A DNA stretch of 33,256 bases from an uncultured Dysgonomonas sp. (GCA_937995835.1 CALKIV010000018.1:1-33256); one strand, 5' to 3'. Shown: positions 1 to 8,006, numbered from the stretch's first letter. Translations and numbers: made by a program. The notes: generated by a model from the sequence alone, not told the origin.

Positions 1-601
1 CCGATTCTTTTTTCTCTTTGCTCCACTCTGTGTCCAATGAGTAGTCGTATAAAGGTTGGGCATTTGCTCCATTGTACTTTGCTATCACTCTAATTTTATA
101 TTCATAACCCTCTTTATATTCAAAATCTTTTATTGGGGGAAACAGTATCCACATCCGTCCATTCTCTATCGAATAATTTTCTACATAGAAGGGGAAGCTT
201 TCTTCACCCGTTTTGCGAGAAGCGATTTTCAAATCTCCTCCTTGCAATGGTATGTTTTCGGAGTCATTTTTTGTTTTAGAGATTACTTCTAAGAGAGTTG
301 TTTTATACATCGGAGCATCTTGTATCTCTCCATTATGCCATTTTTCTTGCTTCACTCGTATCAAATACTCATATCCTTCTTCGTATTCGAAATCATTGAT
401 GTAGTCATAAGCTTGCCATTTGTCTTCTTTTTCATTTTTTACAAAGAATGAAGGGCGTCCTTCATGGTCTGGAAGAAATATATTCAGTGGTTTTACTGAT
501 GCCACTGTCAAGGTATGCTCCTTGTTGTGGTCATCATCATCACTACATGCTGTGAATATACTTACAGCCAAAATAGCTAAAATGTAAAGTGTTTTTTTCA
601 T
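1..601 (-). CDS. DUF4377-like surface lipoprotein (C-terminus cut by window edge)
   Basis: Reads from ATG at 601 and stays open to base 1, so about 200 residues are visible and the stop is missing. The N-terminus is a lipoprotein signal with lipobox IFTAC (Cys19), followed by S-D-D-D-D. That acidic tetrad resembles the Bacteroidota lipoprotein export signal, so surface exposure is inferred. Two repeats follow, each ending in a motif of the type F-E/K-Y-E/K-E-G-Y-E-Y-x-I-R-V, and each followed by a linker that ends in E/S-K-x-K-K/N-D/E-S. This matches the DUF4377 pattern as I remember it. Function unknown. It is 14 bp downstream of a clear paralog (616-1293), with which it shares the TVASVK start and an SKTK-DSENIP linker, so the two are probably cotranscribed and arose by tandem duplication. 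Confidence 0.8.
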   Translation of the reverse strand, partial: MKKTLYILAILAVSIFTACSDDDDHNKEHTLTVASVKPLNIFLPDHEGRPSFFVKNEKEDKWQAYDYINDFEYEEGYEYLIRVKQEKWHNGEIQDAPMYKTTLLEVISKTKNDSENIPLQGGDLKIASRKTGEESFPFYVENYSIENGRMWILFPPIKDFEYKEGYEYKIRVIAKYNGANAQPLYDYSLDTEWSKEKKES

Positions 602-615
602 CGATTTGTGAGTTT

Positions 616-1293
616 TTATTGTTCAGGTAATCCTTCCGAATCTTTTTTCTCTTTATTCAGTTCTGAAATAAGGGTGTAAGAATATTTAGGAGTAGCACTT
701 GCTCCAAGGTATTTGGCTGATATGTTAATATGATATTCGTATCCGTCTTCATGTGTAAAGCCTTCTATCTTTGGGCTTTTAAGCCATCCTTCATTTTTCC
801 ACTCATAGACATAATAGGGATAGTCGGCATCTCCTGTTTTTCGGGAGGCAAGTCGAAACATTCCTTGCTGAATAGGGATGTTCTCCGAATCTTTCTTGGT
901 TTTAGAGATCTCTTCCAAAAATGTGAATTGATATCCATATAGATCGGAGGTGGTAACGGATGGAAGTGTTTGTGCTATATTGCCTTCTATTTTTTCTTTT
1001 TTTGCACGTATGAGGTATTCATATCCTTCTTGGTGTTCGAAGTTGGCAATGTCTATCAGCCCAATCCATTCACTTCCTCCTTTCAGTTTCACAAGATAGC
1101 GAGGAGGTATATAAACTTTAGTCTTAATATTATTCGGCACTCCTGTCAGGGTTTCGGTGGCTTCTTCAAACAGCTTTACAGAAGCTACCGTCAGTTTCAC
1201 TTCTTCTACATCTTTCTCGTCGTCATCGCTACACGAAATAAAAAGACAGAGCGACAATAACAATAAAATCAAAATACTTGATAGTTTTTTCAT
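616..1293 (-). CDS. DUF4377-like surface lipoprotein, two repeats
   Basis: A 225-residue lipoprotein. The signal peptide ends in lipobox LFISC (Cys21) and is followed by S-D-D-D-E, a likely surface-export signal. Two DUF4377-like repeats follow, recognisable by I-A-N-F-E-H-Q-E-G-Y-E-Y-L-I-R-A near residue 85 and I-E-G-F-T-H-E-D-G-Y-E-Y-H-I-N near residue 180. Between them lies S-K-T-K-K-D-S-E-N-I-P, and a similar N-K-E-K-K-D-S-E-G-L-P ends the protein. The family has no assigned reaction. It is the upstream gene of a two-gene paralogous unit. The 103-bp gap to hisC upstream shows no strong promoter or terminator, so readthrough from the his operon cannot be excluded. Confidence 0.8.
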   Translation of the reverse strand: MKKLSSILILLLLSLCLFISCSDDDEKDVEEVKLTVASVKLFEEATETLTGVPNNIKTKVYIPPRYLVKLKGGSEWIGLIDIANFEHQEGYEYLIRAKKEKIEGNIAQTLPSVTTSDLYGYQFTFLEEISKTKKDSENIPIQQGMFRLASRKTGDADYPYYVYEWKNEGWLKSPKIEGFTHEDGYEYHINISAKYLGASATPKYSYTLISELNKEKKDSEGLPEQ

Positions 1294-1396
1294 AGTCGTT
1301 AGAATTTAATGTTTCAAAATATTAAATTGGCTTATATTAACTAGATGAAAATAAAGGTGTAAATACTGCATCAGCTCAGCTTGTTAGTTCATTTTG

Positions 1397-2425
1397 TTAG
1401 AGCTTTTTCATCACCTCTATCAGCTCCTTATTCTCTTTTTGGGTGCCAATAGTGATACGCAGACAATCTTCGCACAAGGCGATGGATGATCGGTTTCGAA
1501 CGATGACTCCTTTATCTGCCAGAGCTTTATATTTTCCATTGGCATCTTTTACTCTTACCAATACGAAGTTGGCATCGCTTGGATATATTTTCGAAACATA
1601 GGGAAGCGTTTTCAGGGCTTCAATTAGTATTTCGCGCTCGTGTAAAATGTCAGCCACCCAAGCATCTTTTTCAGCCTCTTTGTCTAGCTGTTCCAGAGCA
1701 TATTCTTGTGCCAGTTGATTGATGTTATATGGATATTTCACTTTGTTCATCAAGCCAATGATTTCGGGTGAAGCAAAAGCCATGCCCATGCGGATGGCTG
1801 CCAAGCCCCAGGCCTTAGATAAGGTTTGGATGATGACCAAGTTAGGGAATTCATTGAGTCTCTTCATCCAAGTGTCTTTGATAGAAAAATCGATATAGGC
1901 TTCATCTATCACTACGATACCATTGAACTCACGAAGGATTTTTTCTACCTCCTCTTTGTTGAATATATTGGCAGAAGGGTTGTTGGGCGAACAAAGAAAA
2001 ATCACCTTGGTGTGTCCTTCCGTAGCGTCCAATAGCTTTTGAGCATTGAGGCTAAAGTCATCTTCCAATTTTACTTTTCTGAGTTTCACATCGTTGATGT
2101 GTGCACATACTTCATACATGCCATAGGTAGGGTCGGGGTTGACAATGTTGTCTATGCCCGGATTGCAAAATACTCTGAGGATAAGGTCGATGGCTTCATC
2201 GCTCCCATTTCCTAGAAAAATTTGATTGGTAGGGATACCTTTTAACTTTGCAATTTTTGCTTTCACGGCCTCTTGGCGAGGATCGGGATAGCGATTGTAT
2301 TCTTTGCGGTGAGGATTTTCGTTTGCATCTAGATAGACAGAGGCTTCGCCCTTAAATTCGTCACGCGCAGAGGAATAGGGCTTTAGTGCCCATATGTTTT
2401 TTCGTACAAGTTGTTGTAAATCCAT
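1397..2425 (-). CDS. hisC: Histidinol-phosphate aminotransferase
   Basis: A 342-residue class-II fold-type I PLP aminotransferase that converts imidazole-acetol phosphate plus glutamate to L-histidinol phosphate (cytosolic, histidine synthesis). Visible motifs: Y-L-D-A-N-E-N-P substrate loop near residue 31, S-P-N-N-P at 146-150, V-I-D-E-A-Y with cofactor-ring Asp174, T-L-S-K-A-W-G-L-A with the Schiff-base Lys204, and the C-terminal I-R-I/L-T-I-G-T motif near the end. The length is normal. It is the last his gene in the window, 19 bp after the stop of the secreted glycan-binding-type protein. In Bacteroides-type his operons hisB often follows hisC; here the next genes are lipoproteins instead. 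Confidence 0.96.
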   Translation of the reverse strand: MDLQQLVRKNIWALKPYSSARDEFKGEASVYLDANENPHRKEYNRYPDPRQEAVKAKIAKLKGIPTNQIFLGNGSDEAIDLILRVFCNPGIDNIVNPDPTYGMYEVCAHINDVKLRKVKLEDDFSLNAQKLLDATEGHTKVIFLCSPNNPSANIFNKEEVEKILREFNGIVVIDEAYIDFSIKDTWMKRLNEFPNLVIIQTLSKAWGLAAIRMGMAFASPEIIGLMNKVKYPYNINQLAQEYALEQLDKEAEKDAWVADILHEREILIEALKTLPYVSKIYPSDANFVLVRVKDANGKYKALADKGVIVRNRSSIALCEDCLRITIGTQKENKELIEVMKKL

Positions 2426-2444
2426 TGTTCTTTTATGTTTTTTA

Positions 2445-3827
2445 TCACTTCAAAATTAAAATTTCTGACACACAGAGGTCATCATATTTTGAGCCTTTGT
2501 CCACTTCCAATATTTTCAATCGTATTCTTTTTATCCCATGTCTCCAATCTATTGGGGCATCGAAGAAGTCATGTACATCAACTTTTTTGGAATCAAAGAG
2601 ATCTTTAAGATAAATTTTTTGATAAGGTTTTCGTTCCAAGTCAAGATAAATGGTAGTAAGTTCATCAAAAGATTCACCTTCATTATCTTTATCATCCTGA
2701 TTTATTATCAATTCCAAACGTTTTATCGTACTATTTTCCTCGTATGTTTTCTCGTTTTTATGATATCCATTGGCTATCACAATAGCAGACAAACCATCTG
2801 TATATTCACCAACCATCTTTATTGTGTCTGCAAAAACAATATCTATCCATGCACCTTCGCCACCTTTGGCTACCCATGCGGTTTCCAGATTCAGATCATT
2901 GAGATGAGTAACAGGATATTTAGACATATTGCTAGAGGCAGATAAGCTATACTGATCCACAGGTATATATTTTCGTTGCAAAATATCGACAAAATCATAG
3001 GTCTTGACAGTGTAGATAAAGTCAATAGCTTGGGCAGTATTTAAATCGAAATTGTCTGCTTCGAAAGTATAGATATTATTGCCTAAATCTTTTAATGGAT
3101 AATTTAATGTCAACATCTCTGAATCAAAATAGTCATCGTCTAAGTTCAGATTCAGATTCGATGCATCTATTTTCATGGAAAAATAGCCGACAGTACCATC
3201 ATGCCAATGCTTGGCTGGAGAGAAGTCGTAAGAGAACCGATAAGCTATACGATCGTCCATTTCCCAAAAAAATTCAGGACTATATCCATCCATAGATCCA
3301 TAGTTTTTGATAGAATACTTTACCTCTAGTGTGGTTACTGCATGTTTTGGCAAATCTATCTGTGTGTAGAACCATCTACGATTAAGGGTATGACCCTGAG
3401 AATAGCCTGCAAAATACTCATCCTTTAGCGTAACTATTGTATCGGACGACAGCCATGGTAATTCTTTCTGATTCTGTTTGAAACTCACGTCCTTTATGTA
3501 CGACTCATTCCACCCGGCAACACTGTGAGTGCCACCCGGTAGAGACTCCTCCACTCCTTCAAAATAATCAACAGGAAATGCATAATCAGCTTTGGTAAAA
3601 TCTTTATCCGAGTTGTTGCGAAGAAGATACTGAACGCTAACAACACTTCTATCTTTTTCTATCTTCACTTCCATTTTTTCGCTGATGATAGACACTTCCT
3701 CTATGTTACGAAAAACAGGATTAGCACTCCCCTTTGTCCAAGAATAGACAGTGACCCCACCATTAGCAAATAGGGAGGTGACAGACCATAAAAGGAGAAA
3801 TAAGGATAGAGTTATTTTACTTTTCAT
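2445..3827 (-). CDS. Secreted protein with DUF4424-like domain and NADase-type glycan-binding domain
   Basis: A 460-residue protein with a signal peptide (about residues 1-21, ending S-L-F-A-N). Residues ~22-280 are beta-rich and open with G-G-V-T-V-Y then I-S-E-K-M-E-V-K-I and A-F-P-V, resembling DUF4424-type secreted domains. Residues ~290-460 resemble the F5/8-type-C domain called NADase-type glycan-binding: W-V-A-K-G-G-E-G-A-W-I-D-I, then I-A-N-G-Y-H-K-N-E-K-T-Y, I-K-R-L-E-L and the closing K-Y-D-D-L-C-V-S-E-I. In other proteins that domain accompanies secreted NAD glycohydrolases, but I see no catalytic domain here. It lies inside the his operon, overlapping the cupin gene by 11 bp and ending 19 bp before hisC. 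A role in histidine synthesis is not evident. Confidence 0.7.
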   Translation of the reverse strand: MKSKITLSLFLLLWSVTSLFANGGVTVYSWTKGSANPVFRNIEEVSIISEKMEVKIEKDRSVVSVQYLLRNNSDKDFTKADYAFPVDYFEGVEESLPGGTHSVAGWNESYIKDVSFKQNQKELPWLSSDTIVTLKDEYFAGYSQGHTLNRRWFYTQIDLPKHAVTTLEVKYSIKNYGSMDGYSPEFFWEMDDRIAYRFSYDFSPAKHWHDGTVGYFSMKIDASNLNLNLDDDYFDSEMLTLNYPLKDLGNNIYTFEADNFDLNTAQAIDFIYTVKTYDFVDILQRKYIPVDQYSLSASSNMSKYPVTHLNDLNLETAWVAKGGEGAWIDIVFADTIKMVGEYTDGLSAIVIANGYHKNEKTYEENSTIKRLELIINQDDKDNEGESFDELTTIYLDLERKPYQKIYLKDLFDSKKVDVHDFFDAPIDWRHGIKRIRLKILEVDKGSKYDDLCVSEILILK

Positions 3828-4278
3828 AAGTCGTTACCACAAAGATGATCAGCGGCTCAGTGCCCGTGTTGATGATAGAGTGATAGTTGTTGTCTCCCTT
3901 GATGGCTGTCACAGCACCCTTTCGGAGAATGGTTTCGCCAATCACCTGATCGTCTCCAATGCGCTCGATGTATTTGCCTTCGCCGTTGACAATGATGTAT
4001 AACTCTTGCTCCTTTTTGCTGCCATGCTCGTGAAATCCTGCCTGATCGCCTTCGCTCATCAAGACCATGTAACAGCCAATTCGGTTGTTTACCAGCTCAT
4101 CTTTTTCGAAGAATGACAACATATACACTACGCCACTGCCTCCATACATGGGGTCGCGTTTTTCGATGTTGATCACTCCACGATGTGGTTTGCCGAAAAC
4201 GGCAGCAGTGGTGTCAATATATTTCGAAACAGAGTTTAATACATCCAACTCTTCTGTTGTCCAGTCTTGATTTTTCAT
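3817..4278 (-). CDS. Small cupin-domain protein
   Basis: 153 residues with a single cupin beta-barrel in the C-terminal two thirds. Cupin motif 1 is visible as G-F-H-E-H-G-S-K-K-E-Q-E-L-Y-I-I-V-N-G-E-G (two His and one Glu, candidate metal ligands). Motif 2 is near G-D-N-N-Y-H-S-I-I-N-T-G-T-E-P, with the third His. The substrate cannot be read from sequence; candidates are a sugar or amino-acid isomerase/dioxygenase-like enzyme or a ligand-binding protein. It lies between two GNAT genes upstream (9-bp gap) and the secreted protein downstream (11-bp overlap), so it is probably translated from the his polycistron. Confidence 0.75.
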   Translation of the reverse strand: MKNQDWTTEELDVLNSVSKYIDTTAAVFGKPHRGVINIEKRDPMYGGSGVVYMLSFFEKDELVNNRIGCYMVLMSEGDQAGFHEHGSKKEQELYIIVNGEGKYIERIGDDQVIGETILRKGAVTAIKGDNNYHSIINTGTEPLIIFVVTTYEK

Positions 4279-4287
4279 ACTTTATTT

Positions 4288-4734
4288 TTAATTTTCTATA
4301 TATATACTTTTTGTCATTTCTACGTGCGAAATTCCTACTTCAATAAATGGATCGCTGACAACCATAAAGCCTTGCTTTTTGTAAAAGTCGATAGCCGTTT
4401 CGCGGGCATGTAGATTGATACGCTGATATCCACGAAGTTGGGAGATGCGTTCGGCATAGTTTAACATCTCTCTGCCCAAACCTCTACCCTGATAGTAGGT
4501 GTCTACAGCCATCTGACGAAGTCTAAGCGTTTCGTGATCAAGGTGGCTAAGAAAGCAGCAGGCCACAATGCCTCCTTCGTTTAGATAGAACGCGCCCAGT
4601 AGCACATGAAATTCATCCTCTGCCAACTCTTCGGGTGTGGCAACGCTATTGATGGGCTCTCGCAAAATGCGATGTCTGAGCTCCACCATCTGATTATAGT
4701 CCTTAGACTTATAGTCTATTACCTTAAATTCCAT
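4288..4734 (-). CDS. GNAT-family N-acetyltransferase
   Basis: 148 residues, one GNAT fold. Motif A, the acetyl-CoA pyrophosphate loop, is R-Q-M-A-V-D-T-Y-Y-Q-G-R-G-L-G near residues 73-87. A helix and I-N-L-H-A-R-E-T-A-I-D-F-Y-K-K-Q-G-F form the usual motif B. The N-terminus (M-V-E-L-R-H-R-I-L-R-E-P-I) closely matches the next gene upstream, so they are tandem paralogs. The general arrangement is like ElaA/YjcF-type GNATs. The substrate is unknown. The start codon overlaps the stop of the upstream GNAT by one base (TAATG), which suggests coupled translation within the his operon. Confidence 0.85.
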   Translation of the reverse strand: MEFKVIDYKSKDYNQMVELRHRILREPINSVATPEELAEDEFHVLLGAFYLNEGGIVACCFLSHLDHETLRLRQMAVDTYYQGRGLGREMLNYAERISQLRGYQRINLHARETAIDFYKKQGFMVVSDPFIEVGISHVEMTKSIYIEN

Positions 4735-5165
4735 TAGATGCTTTTTTTCATCATAATGTGTTCCACACCAGCGTCCATGAATACCTCGCCATAGGCTTGG
4801 TATCCATTGTTTTTATAAAAGCCTTCTGCTCTGCATTGTGCAAAGAGGTGGATTTCTTTAAAATCATGCTCTTTGGCCACGCCTTCGGCAAAGGCTATAA
4901 TCTTTGAGCCCAAGCCTTGATGCTGTTTGTGTTCAGCAATAGCCATTTGTCGCAGTCTGACGTGATCTTCCTCGTCCAAAGGGCTGAGCACACAACAACC
5001 AATCAGCTCGTCTTGATCAAACATGCCACAGAAAATGCTCTCCTCGTCTTGCTCAAAGTCTTCCTCTAGATAGGGAAAGCCGATGGGCTCTAGCAAGATG
5101 GCATTGCGAAGCTCCACCATCTCCACATACTCCACTGAATTATATTCTACGGTTCTTATTTCCAT
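4734..5165 (-). CDS. GNAT-family N-acetyltransferase (paralog of the next gene)
   Basis: 143 residues with GNAT motif A R-Q-M-A-I-A-E-H-K-Q-H-Q-G-L-G and motif B I-H-L-F-A-Q-C-R-A-E-G-F-Y-K-N-N-G-Y. Shares M-V-E-L-R-N/H and the C-terminal G-V/I-E/S-H-I/V-x-M with the gene at 4288-4734, indicating tandem duplication followed by divergence. The substrate is unknown; candidates are small amines or protein N-termini. It starts 5 bp after the hisD stop and ends with a one-base overlap into the next GNAT, so both are probably expressed with hisD. Confidence 0.85.
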   Translation of the reverse strand: MEIRTVEYNSVEYVEMVELRNAILLEPIGFPYLEEDFEQDEESIFCGMFDQDELIGCCVLSPLDEEDHVRLRQMAIAEHKQHQGLGSKIIAFAEGVAKEHDFKEIHLFAQCRAEGFYKNNGYQAYGEVFMDAGVEHIMMKKSI

Positions 5166-5170
5166 ACCGA

Positions 5171-6445
5171 TTATTTTTTCCTTAAAGTTACAGCATTTTT
5201 GTGGGCAAATAGCAACTCGTTCTCTGCCATTATTTCTATTGTTTCGCCAAGGTTGTTAATTCCCTCTTGAGTGATTTCTTGAAAAGTGATTTTTTTGACA
5301 AAACTATCGAGATTGACCCCACTATATGCCGTAGCATAACCGTTGGTTGGCAAGGTGTGATTTGTTCCCGATGCATAGTCTCCGGCACTCTCAGGGGTAT
5401 ATTTTCCAAGAAAAACAGAACCTGCATTGACGATCTGCTCGGCTACCTGCATATAGTTTTCGGTTTGGATGATGAGGTGCTCGGGGGCATATTGGTTAGA
5501 AAGTGCGATGGCTTCTGTCTCATTTTTCACCAAGATCAACTTGCTGTGCGATAGGGCTTTTTCTGCCAATTCTTTGCGTGGCAGAACTGCTAATTGCTTG
5601 TTGACCTCAGCTTCCACCTTCGACAAAAGAGCCTCGTCGGTGGTCACCAAAATCACCTGACTGTCAGCGCCATGCTCTGCCTGCGAAAGCAGATCGGCAG
5701 CCACAAAAGCTGGTTCTGCGCTCTTGTCTGCCAACACTAACACCTCTGAAGGACCGGCTGGCATATCGATGGCCACATCTTTGATGCTTGCCAACTGCTT
5801 GGCTTTCATTACGTACTGATTTCCCGGACCGAATATTTTATATACTTTGGGTACGGTCTCTGTACCGTATGTCATTGCGCCAATGGCTTGTATGCCTCCA
5901 GCTTTGTAAATTTTGCTTACTCCTGCTTCTTTGGCTGCAAAGAGGATGGCTGGATTGATTTTGCCTTCGCTGTTGGGAGGGGTGCAGAGTACAATTTCTT
6001 TACATCCCGCTATTTTTGCAGGAACAGCTAGCATCAACACCGTAGAAAAAAGAGGGGCTGTGCCTCCCGGAATGTAGAGTCCTACTTTTTCTATGCCTAC
6101 TGCTTTTTGCCAACAAGCAACGCCTTGGGTGGTCTCTATCTTCTTGGTTTCTATCTTTTGGCTTCGGTGAAAGGTCTCGATATTTGCCTTTGCGGTTCTG
6201 ATGGCACGCTTCAATTCTTTAGAAACAAGGGTTTCTGCTTGATTGATTTCGTCGGAGGTAACAGCTAGGTTTGATAGTTTTATTTTGTCGAATCTTTCGC
6301 CATATTCTAGTACAGCTTGGTCGCCCCTTGCTTTGATGTCGTCCAACACGTCTTGCACTGTTTTGTTGAGTGCCGAATCGTCGAAGGTGGGGCGAGTGAG
6401 TAGCTCTTTCCAGTCTTTTTGTTCCGGATATTTTATAATTTTCAT
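5171..6445 (-). CDS. hisD: Histidinol dehydrogenase
   Basis: 424 residues, normal length. Catalyses the last two steps of histidine synthesis, oxidising L-histidinol to histidine with two NAD+ and a zinc ion. Recognisable features: G-L-Y-I-P-G-G-T-A-P-L-F-S, F-G-P-G-N-Q-Y-V, D-M-P-A-G-P-S-E-V-L-V, the zinc-ligand segment S-Q-A-E-H-G-A-D-S-Q, the catalytic Y-A-P-E-H-L, a further ligand Asp in S-A-G-D-Y-A-S-G-T-N-H-T-L-P-T, and a C-terminal zinc-ligand His in L-L-F-A-H-K-N-A-V. Its start overlaps the upstream GNAT stop by 4 bp (ATGA). The order hisG-hisD-hisC is the common Bacteroidota order, but here each pair is separated by other genes. Confidence 0.97.
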   Translation of the reverse strand: MKIIKYPEQKDWKELLTRPTFDDSALNKTVQDVLDDIKARGDQAVLEYGERFDKIKLSNLAVTSDEINQAETLVSKELKRAIRTAKANIETFHRSQKIETKKIETTQGVACWQKAVGIEKVGLYIPGGTAPLFSTVLMLAVPAKIAGCKEIVLCTPPNSEGKINPAILFAAKEAGVSKIYKAGGIQAIGAMTYGTETVPKVYKIFGPGNQYVMKAKQLASIKDVAIDMPAGPSEVLVLADKSAEPAFVAADLLSQAEHGADSQVILVTTDEALLSKVEAEVNKQLAVLPRKELAEKALSHSKLILVKNETEAIALSNQYAPEHLIIQTENYMQVAEQIVNAGSVFLGKYTPESAGDYASGTNHTLPTNGYATAYSGVNLDSFVKKITFQEITQEGINNLGETIEIMAENELLFAHKNAVTLRKK

Positions 6446-6978
6446 TTGTTTTTTTGCTCTAAATATTCTTTTTTCAGTAGACTATAAACCACAATGTCAG
6501 CATATATATTGTCCACCAGCAGTTCGCCATCTCTTTCTATACCTTCTTGTGTGAAGCCCAAAGATTGGGGAATGCGTCTGCTCTTTTTATTCTGTTCTGC
6601 TGCCTTGATGGTCACTCTGTTTAGCTGTTTTTCGTTAAAGGCATAGTCTAACAATAGCTTTACAGCGCGTGTCATCAGTCCTTTGCCTTGATGATCGAAA
6701 GATAGCCAATAGCCAATTTCTGTTTTCTTGCTGGCAAAGTCCGTTTCTTTGAAGCCAATCAGTCCCACTACCTCATCTTGGCACAAGATGGCAAACTGAG
6801 GGTTTTCAGGAGTACAAAATGAAGCAAAGGCATTTTGGGTATCTTCCATTTTCTTCGTCTTATCCACAAAGGGCAACCACACGCGCATCTGCTGACGTTG
6901 GCTGTCGAGGATGTTGAAGAGTGCCTGTGCATCTTCCACCTGAAGGGGACGTAATTTATGCTTTTCGTCTATGATCAT
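6442..6978 (-). CDS. RimJ/RimL-type GNAT acetyltransferase between hisG and hisD
   Basis: 178 residues, similar to ribosomal-protein or spermidine N-acetyltransferases of the RimJ/RimL (Acetyltransf_3) class. It opens with the typical K-H-K-L-R-P-L-Q-V-E-D-A-Q-A-L-F. Then come G-L-I-G-F-K-E, I-G-Y-W-L-S-F-D-H-Q-G-K-G-L-M-T (motif A), and R-V-T-I-K-A-A-E-Q-N-K-K-S-R-R-I-P-Q-S-L-G-F (motif B). The substrate may be a protein N-terminus or a polyamine and is not settled by sequence. It overlaps hisG by 4 bp at its start and hisD by 4 bp at its end, both ATGA overlaps, so it is fully embedded in the his translation unit. Confidence 0.88.
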   Translation of the reverse strand: MIIDEKHKLRPLQVEDAQALFNILDSQRQQMRVWLPFVDKTKKMEDTQNAFASFCTPENPQFAILCQDEVVGLIGFKETDFASKKTEIGYWLSFDHQGKGLMTRAVKLLLDYAFNEKQLNRVTIKAAEQNKKSRRIPQSLGFTQEGIERDGELLVDNIYADIVVYSLLKKEYLEQKNK

Positions 6979-7829
6979 AATATCATTTTCTCTATTGGTA
7001 GCACCAGTATACCTTCTGCTCCAAGGGCTTTGAGTTTACTGATAATTTCCCAAAATCGCTTTTCTTCTACCACTGTTTGTATGGCACTCCAGCCTTTAGT
7101 AGCCAGTGGGGTCACACTCGGGCTACGCATGCCGGGCAATATTTTGATGATCTCTTCCAAGTTGTCTTGAGGAGCATTCATCATCAGATATTTTTTGCCT
7201 TCGGCAGCTTGTACGGCTTCTATTCTGAAAATCAATTCATTCAGAATGGCTTGCTTCTCAGGGCTTAATTTGTCGTTACTGATCAGCACAGCCTCAGAGT
7301 CCATGGCAATCTCCACTTCCTTTAGCCTGTTGCTAACAAGAGTGCTTCCTGAGCTCACGATGTCGAAGATACAATCTGCTAAGCCTATACTAGGGGCTAT
7401 TTCCACCGATCCGTTGATGACGTGTATTTCTGTCTTTATATTATGTTGTGCTAAGAATCGTTGAAGTACAACGGGGTAGGAGGTGGCTATCTTTTTACCT
7501 TCAAACCACTTAATGTCTTCATAAGGCTCATCTTTGGGTATAGCAAGAGATAGACGGCATTTGCTAAAGCCTAGTCGCTTGACGATGGTGGCTTTTTGTC
7601 CTTTTTCCACATATTCATTTTCGCCCACAATGCCTATATCTGCCACACCCGTAGCCACTGATTCAGGTATATCGTCGTCGCGAAGGAAAAGAAATTCCAT
7701 TGGGAAGCCTGTTGCAGGCACCAGTAGTGTTCTTTTTTTGTTGTTCAGTTTTATACCTGCCTCTGTTAGCAACTCCATTGTGTCTTCAAAGAGTCTCCCT
7801 TTAGATTGTACTGCAATTCTTATAACCAT
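6975..7829 (-). CDS. hisG: ATP phosphoribosyltransferase, long form
   Basis: 284 residues, the long (HisZ-independent) form. It condenses ATP with PRPP in the first, feedback-controlled step of histidine synthesis. The catalytic part starts I-R-I-A-V-Q-S-K-G-R-L and includes G-V-A-D-I-G-I-V-G-E-N and the PRPP-binding D-I-V-S-S-G-S-T-L-V near residue 160. The C-terminal ~75 residues are the ACT-like HisG_C regulatory domain (M-R-S-P-S-V-T-P-L, then K-A-L-G-A-E-G-I-L-V-L-P-I-E), which binds histidine in family members. It is the first structural gene after the leader/attenuator region (7848-7984), which therefore controls the whole downstream operon. Confidence 0.97.
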   Translation of the reverse strand: MVIRIAVQSKGRLFEDTMELLTEAGIKLNNKKRTLLVPATGFPMEFLFLRDDDIPESVATGVADIGIVGENEYVEKGQKATIVKRLGFSKCRLSLAIPKDEPYEDIKWFEGKKIATSYPVVLQRFLAQHNIKTEIHVINGSVEIAPSIGLADCIFDIVSSGSTLVSNRLKEVEIAMDSEAVLISNDKLSPEKQAILNELIFRIEAVQAAEGKKYLMMNAPQDNLEEIIKILPGMRSPSVTPLATKGWSAIQTVVEEKRFWEIISKLKALGAEGILVLPIEKMIL

Positions 7830-7847
7830 AGTTTTATGTGTTTTTAT

Positions 7848-7875
7848 AAAAAAAGCCTACCAGTAATTGGTAAGC
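7848..7875 (-). terminator. his attenuator terminator hairpin
   Basis: On the minus strand, arms GCTTACC (7875-7869) and GGTAGGC (7861-7855) pair over seven base pairs, including one G-U, with a 7-nt loop. Seven T residues (7854-7848) follow directly: a textbook intrinsic terminator 18 bp before hisG. The 5' arm can instead pair with GGTAAG at 7932-7927, which spans the stop codon of the leader peptide. That makes a mutually exclusive antiterminator. Confidence 0.88.
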
Positions 7876-7927
7876 TCTTAATTATATTTGTTATATATTA
7901 TTATATACATATATCACATCCGATCAC

Positions 7928-7984
7928 TTACCTGTTGGTGGCTAGTAATACATGATGATGGTGATATGTATTTATAAAAATCAT
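7928..7984 (-). CDS. hisL: his operon leader peptide with four consecutive histidines
   Basis: An 18-residue open frame, MIFINTYHHHHVLLATNR, then TAA. Four His codons (CAC CAT CAT CAT) run at 7963-7952. It lies 98 bp upstream of hisG and just downstream of a consensus promoter. The stop codon lies inside GGTAAG (7932-7927), which pairs with the attenuator's 5' arm. The Tyr-His codon segment (7970-7961, TACATATCAC) can also pair with GTGATATATGTA at 7917-7906, with a two-base bulge. This fits ribosome-mediated attenuation: stalling at His codons frees GGTAAG to form the antiterminator, while a ribosome that reaches the stop covers it and allows termination. The gene is named by function; I infer the mechanism from the geometry. 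Confidence 0.88.
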   Translation of the reverse strand: MIFINTYHHHHVLLATNR

Positions 7985-8006
7985 TCTTTTTCTTTCTTCT
8001 GTTTGA

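Noticed and set aside
7830..7927. T-box or histidine riboswitch upstream of hisG
   Set aside because: No T-box sequence or specifier loop is seen, and the leader peptide plus attenuator explains the region.
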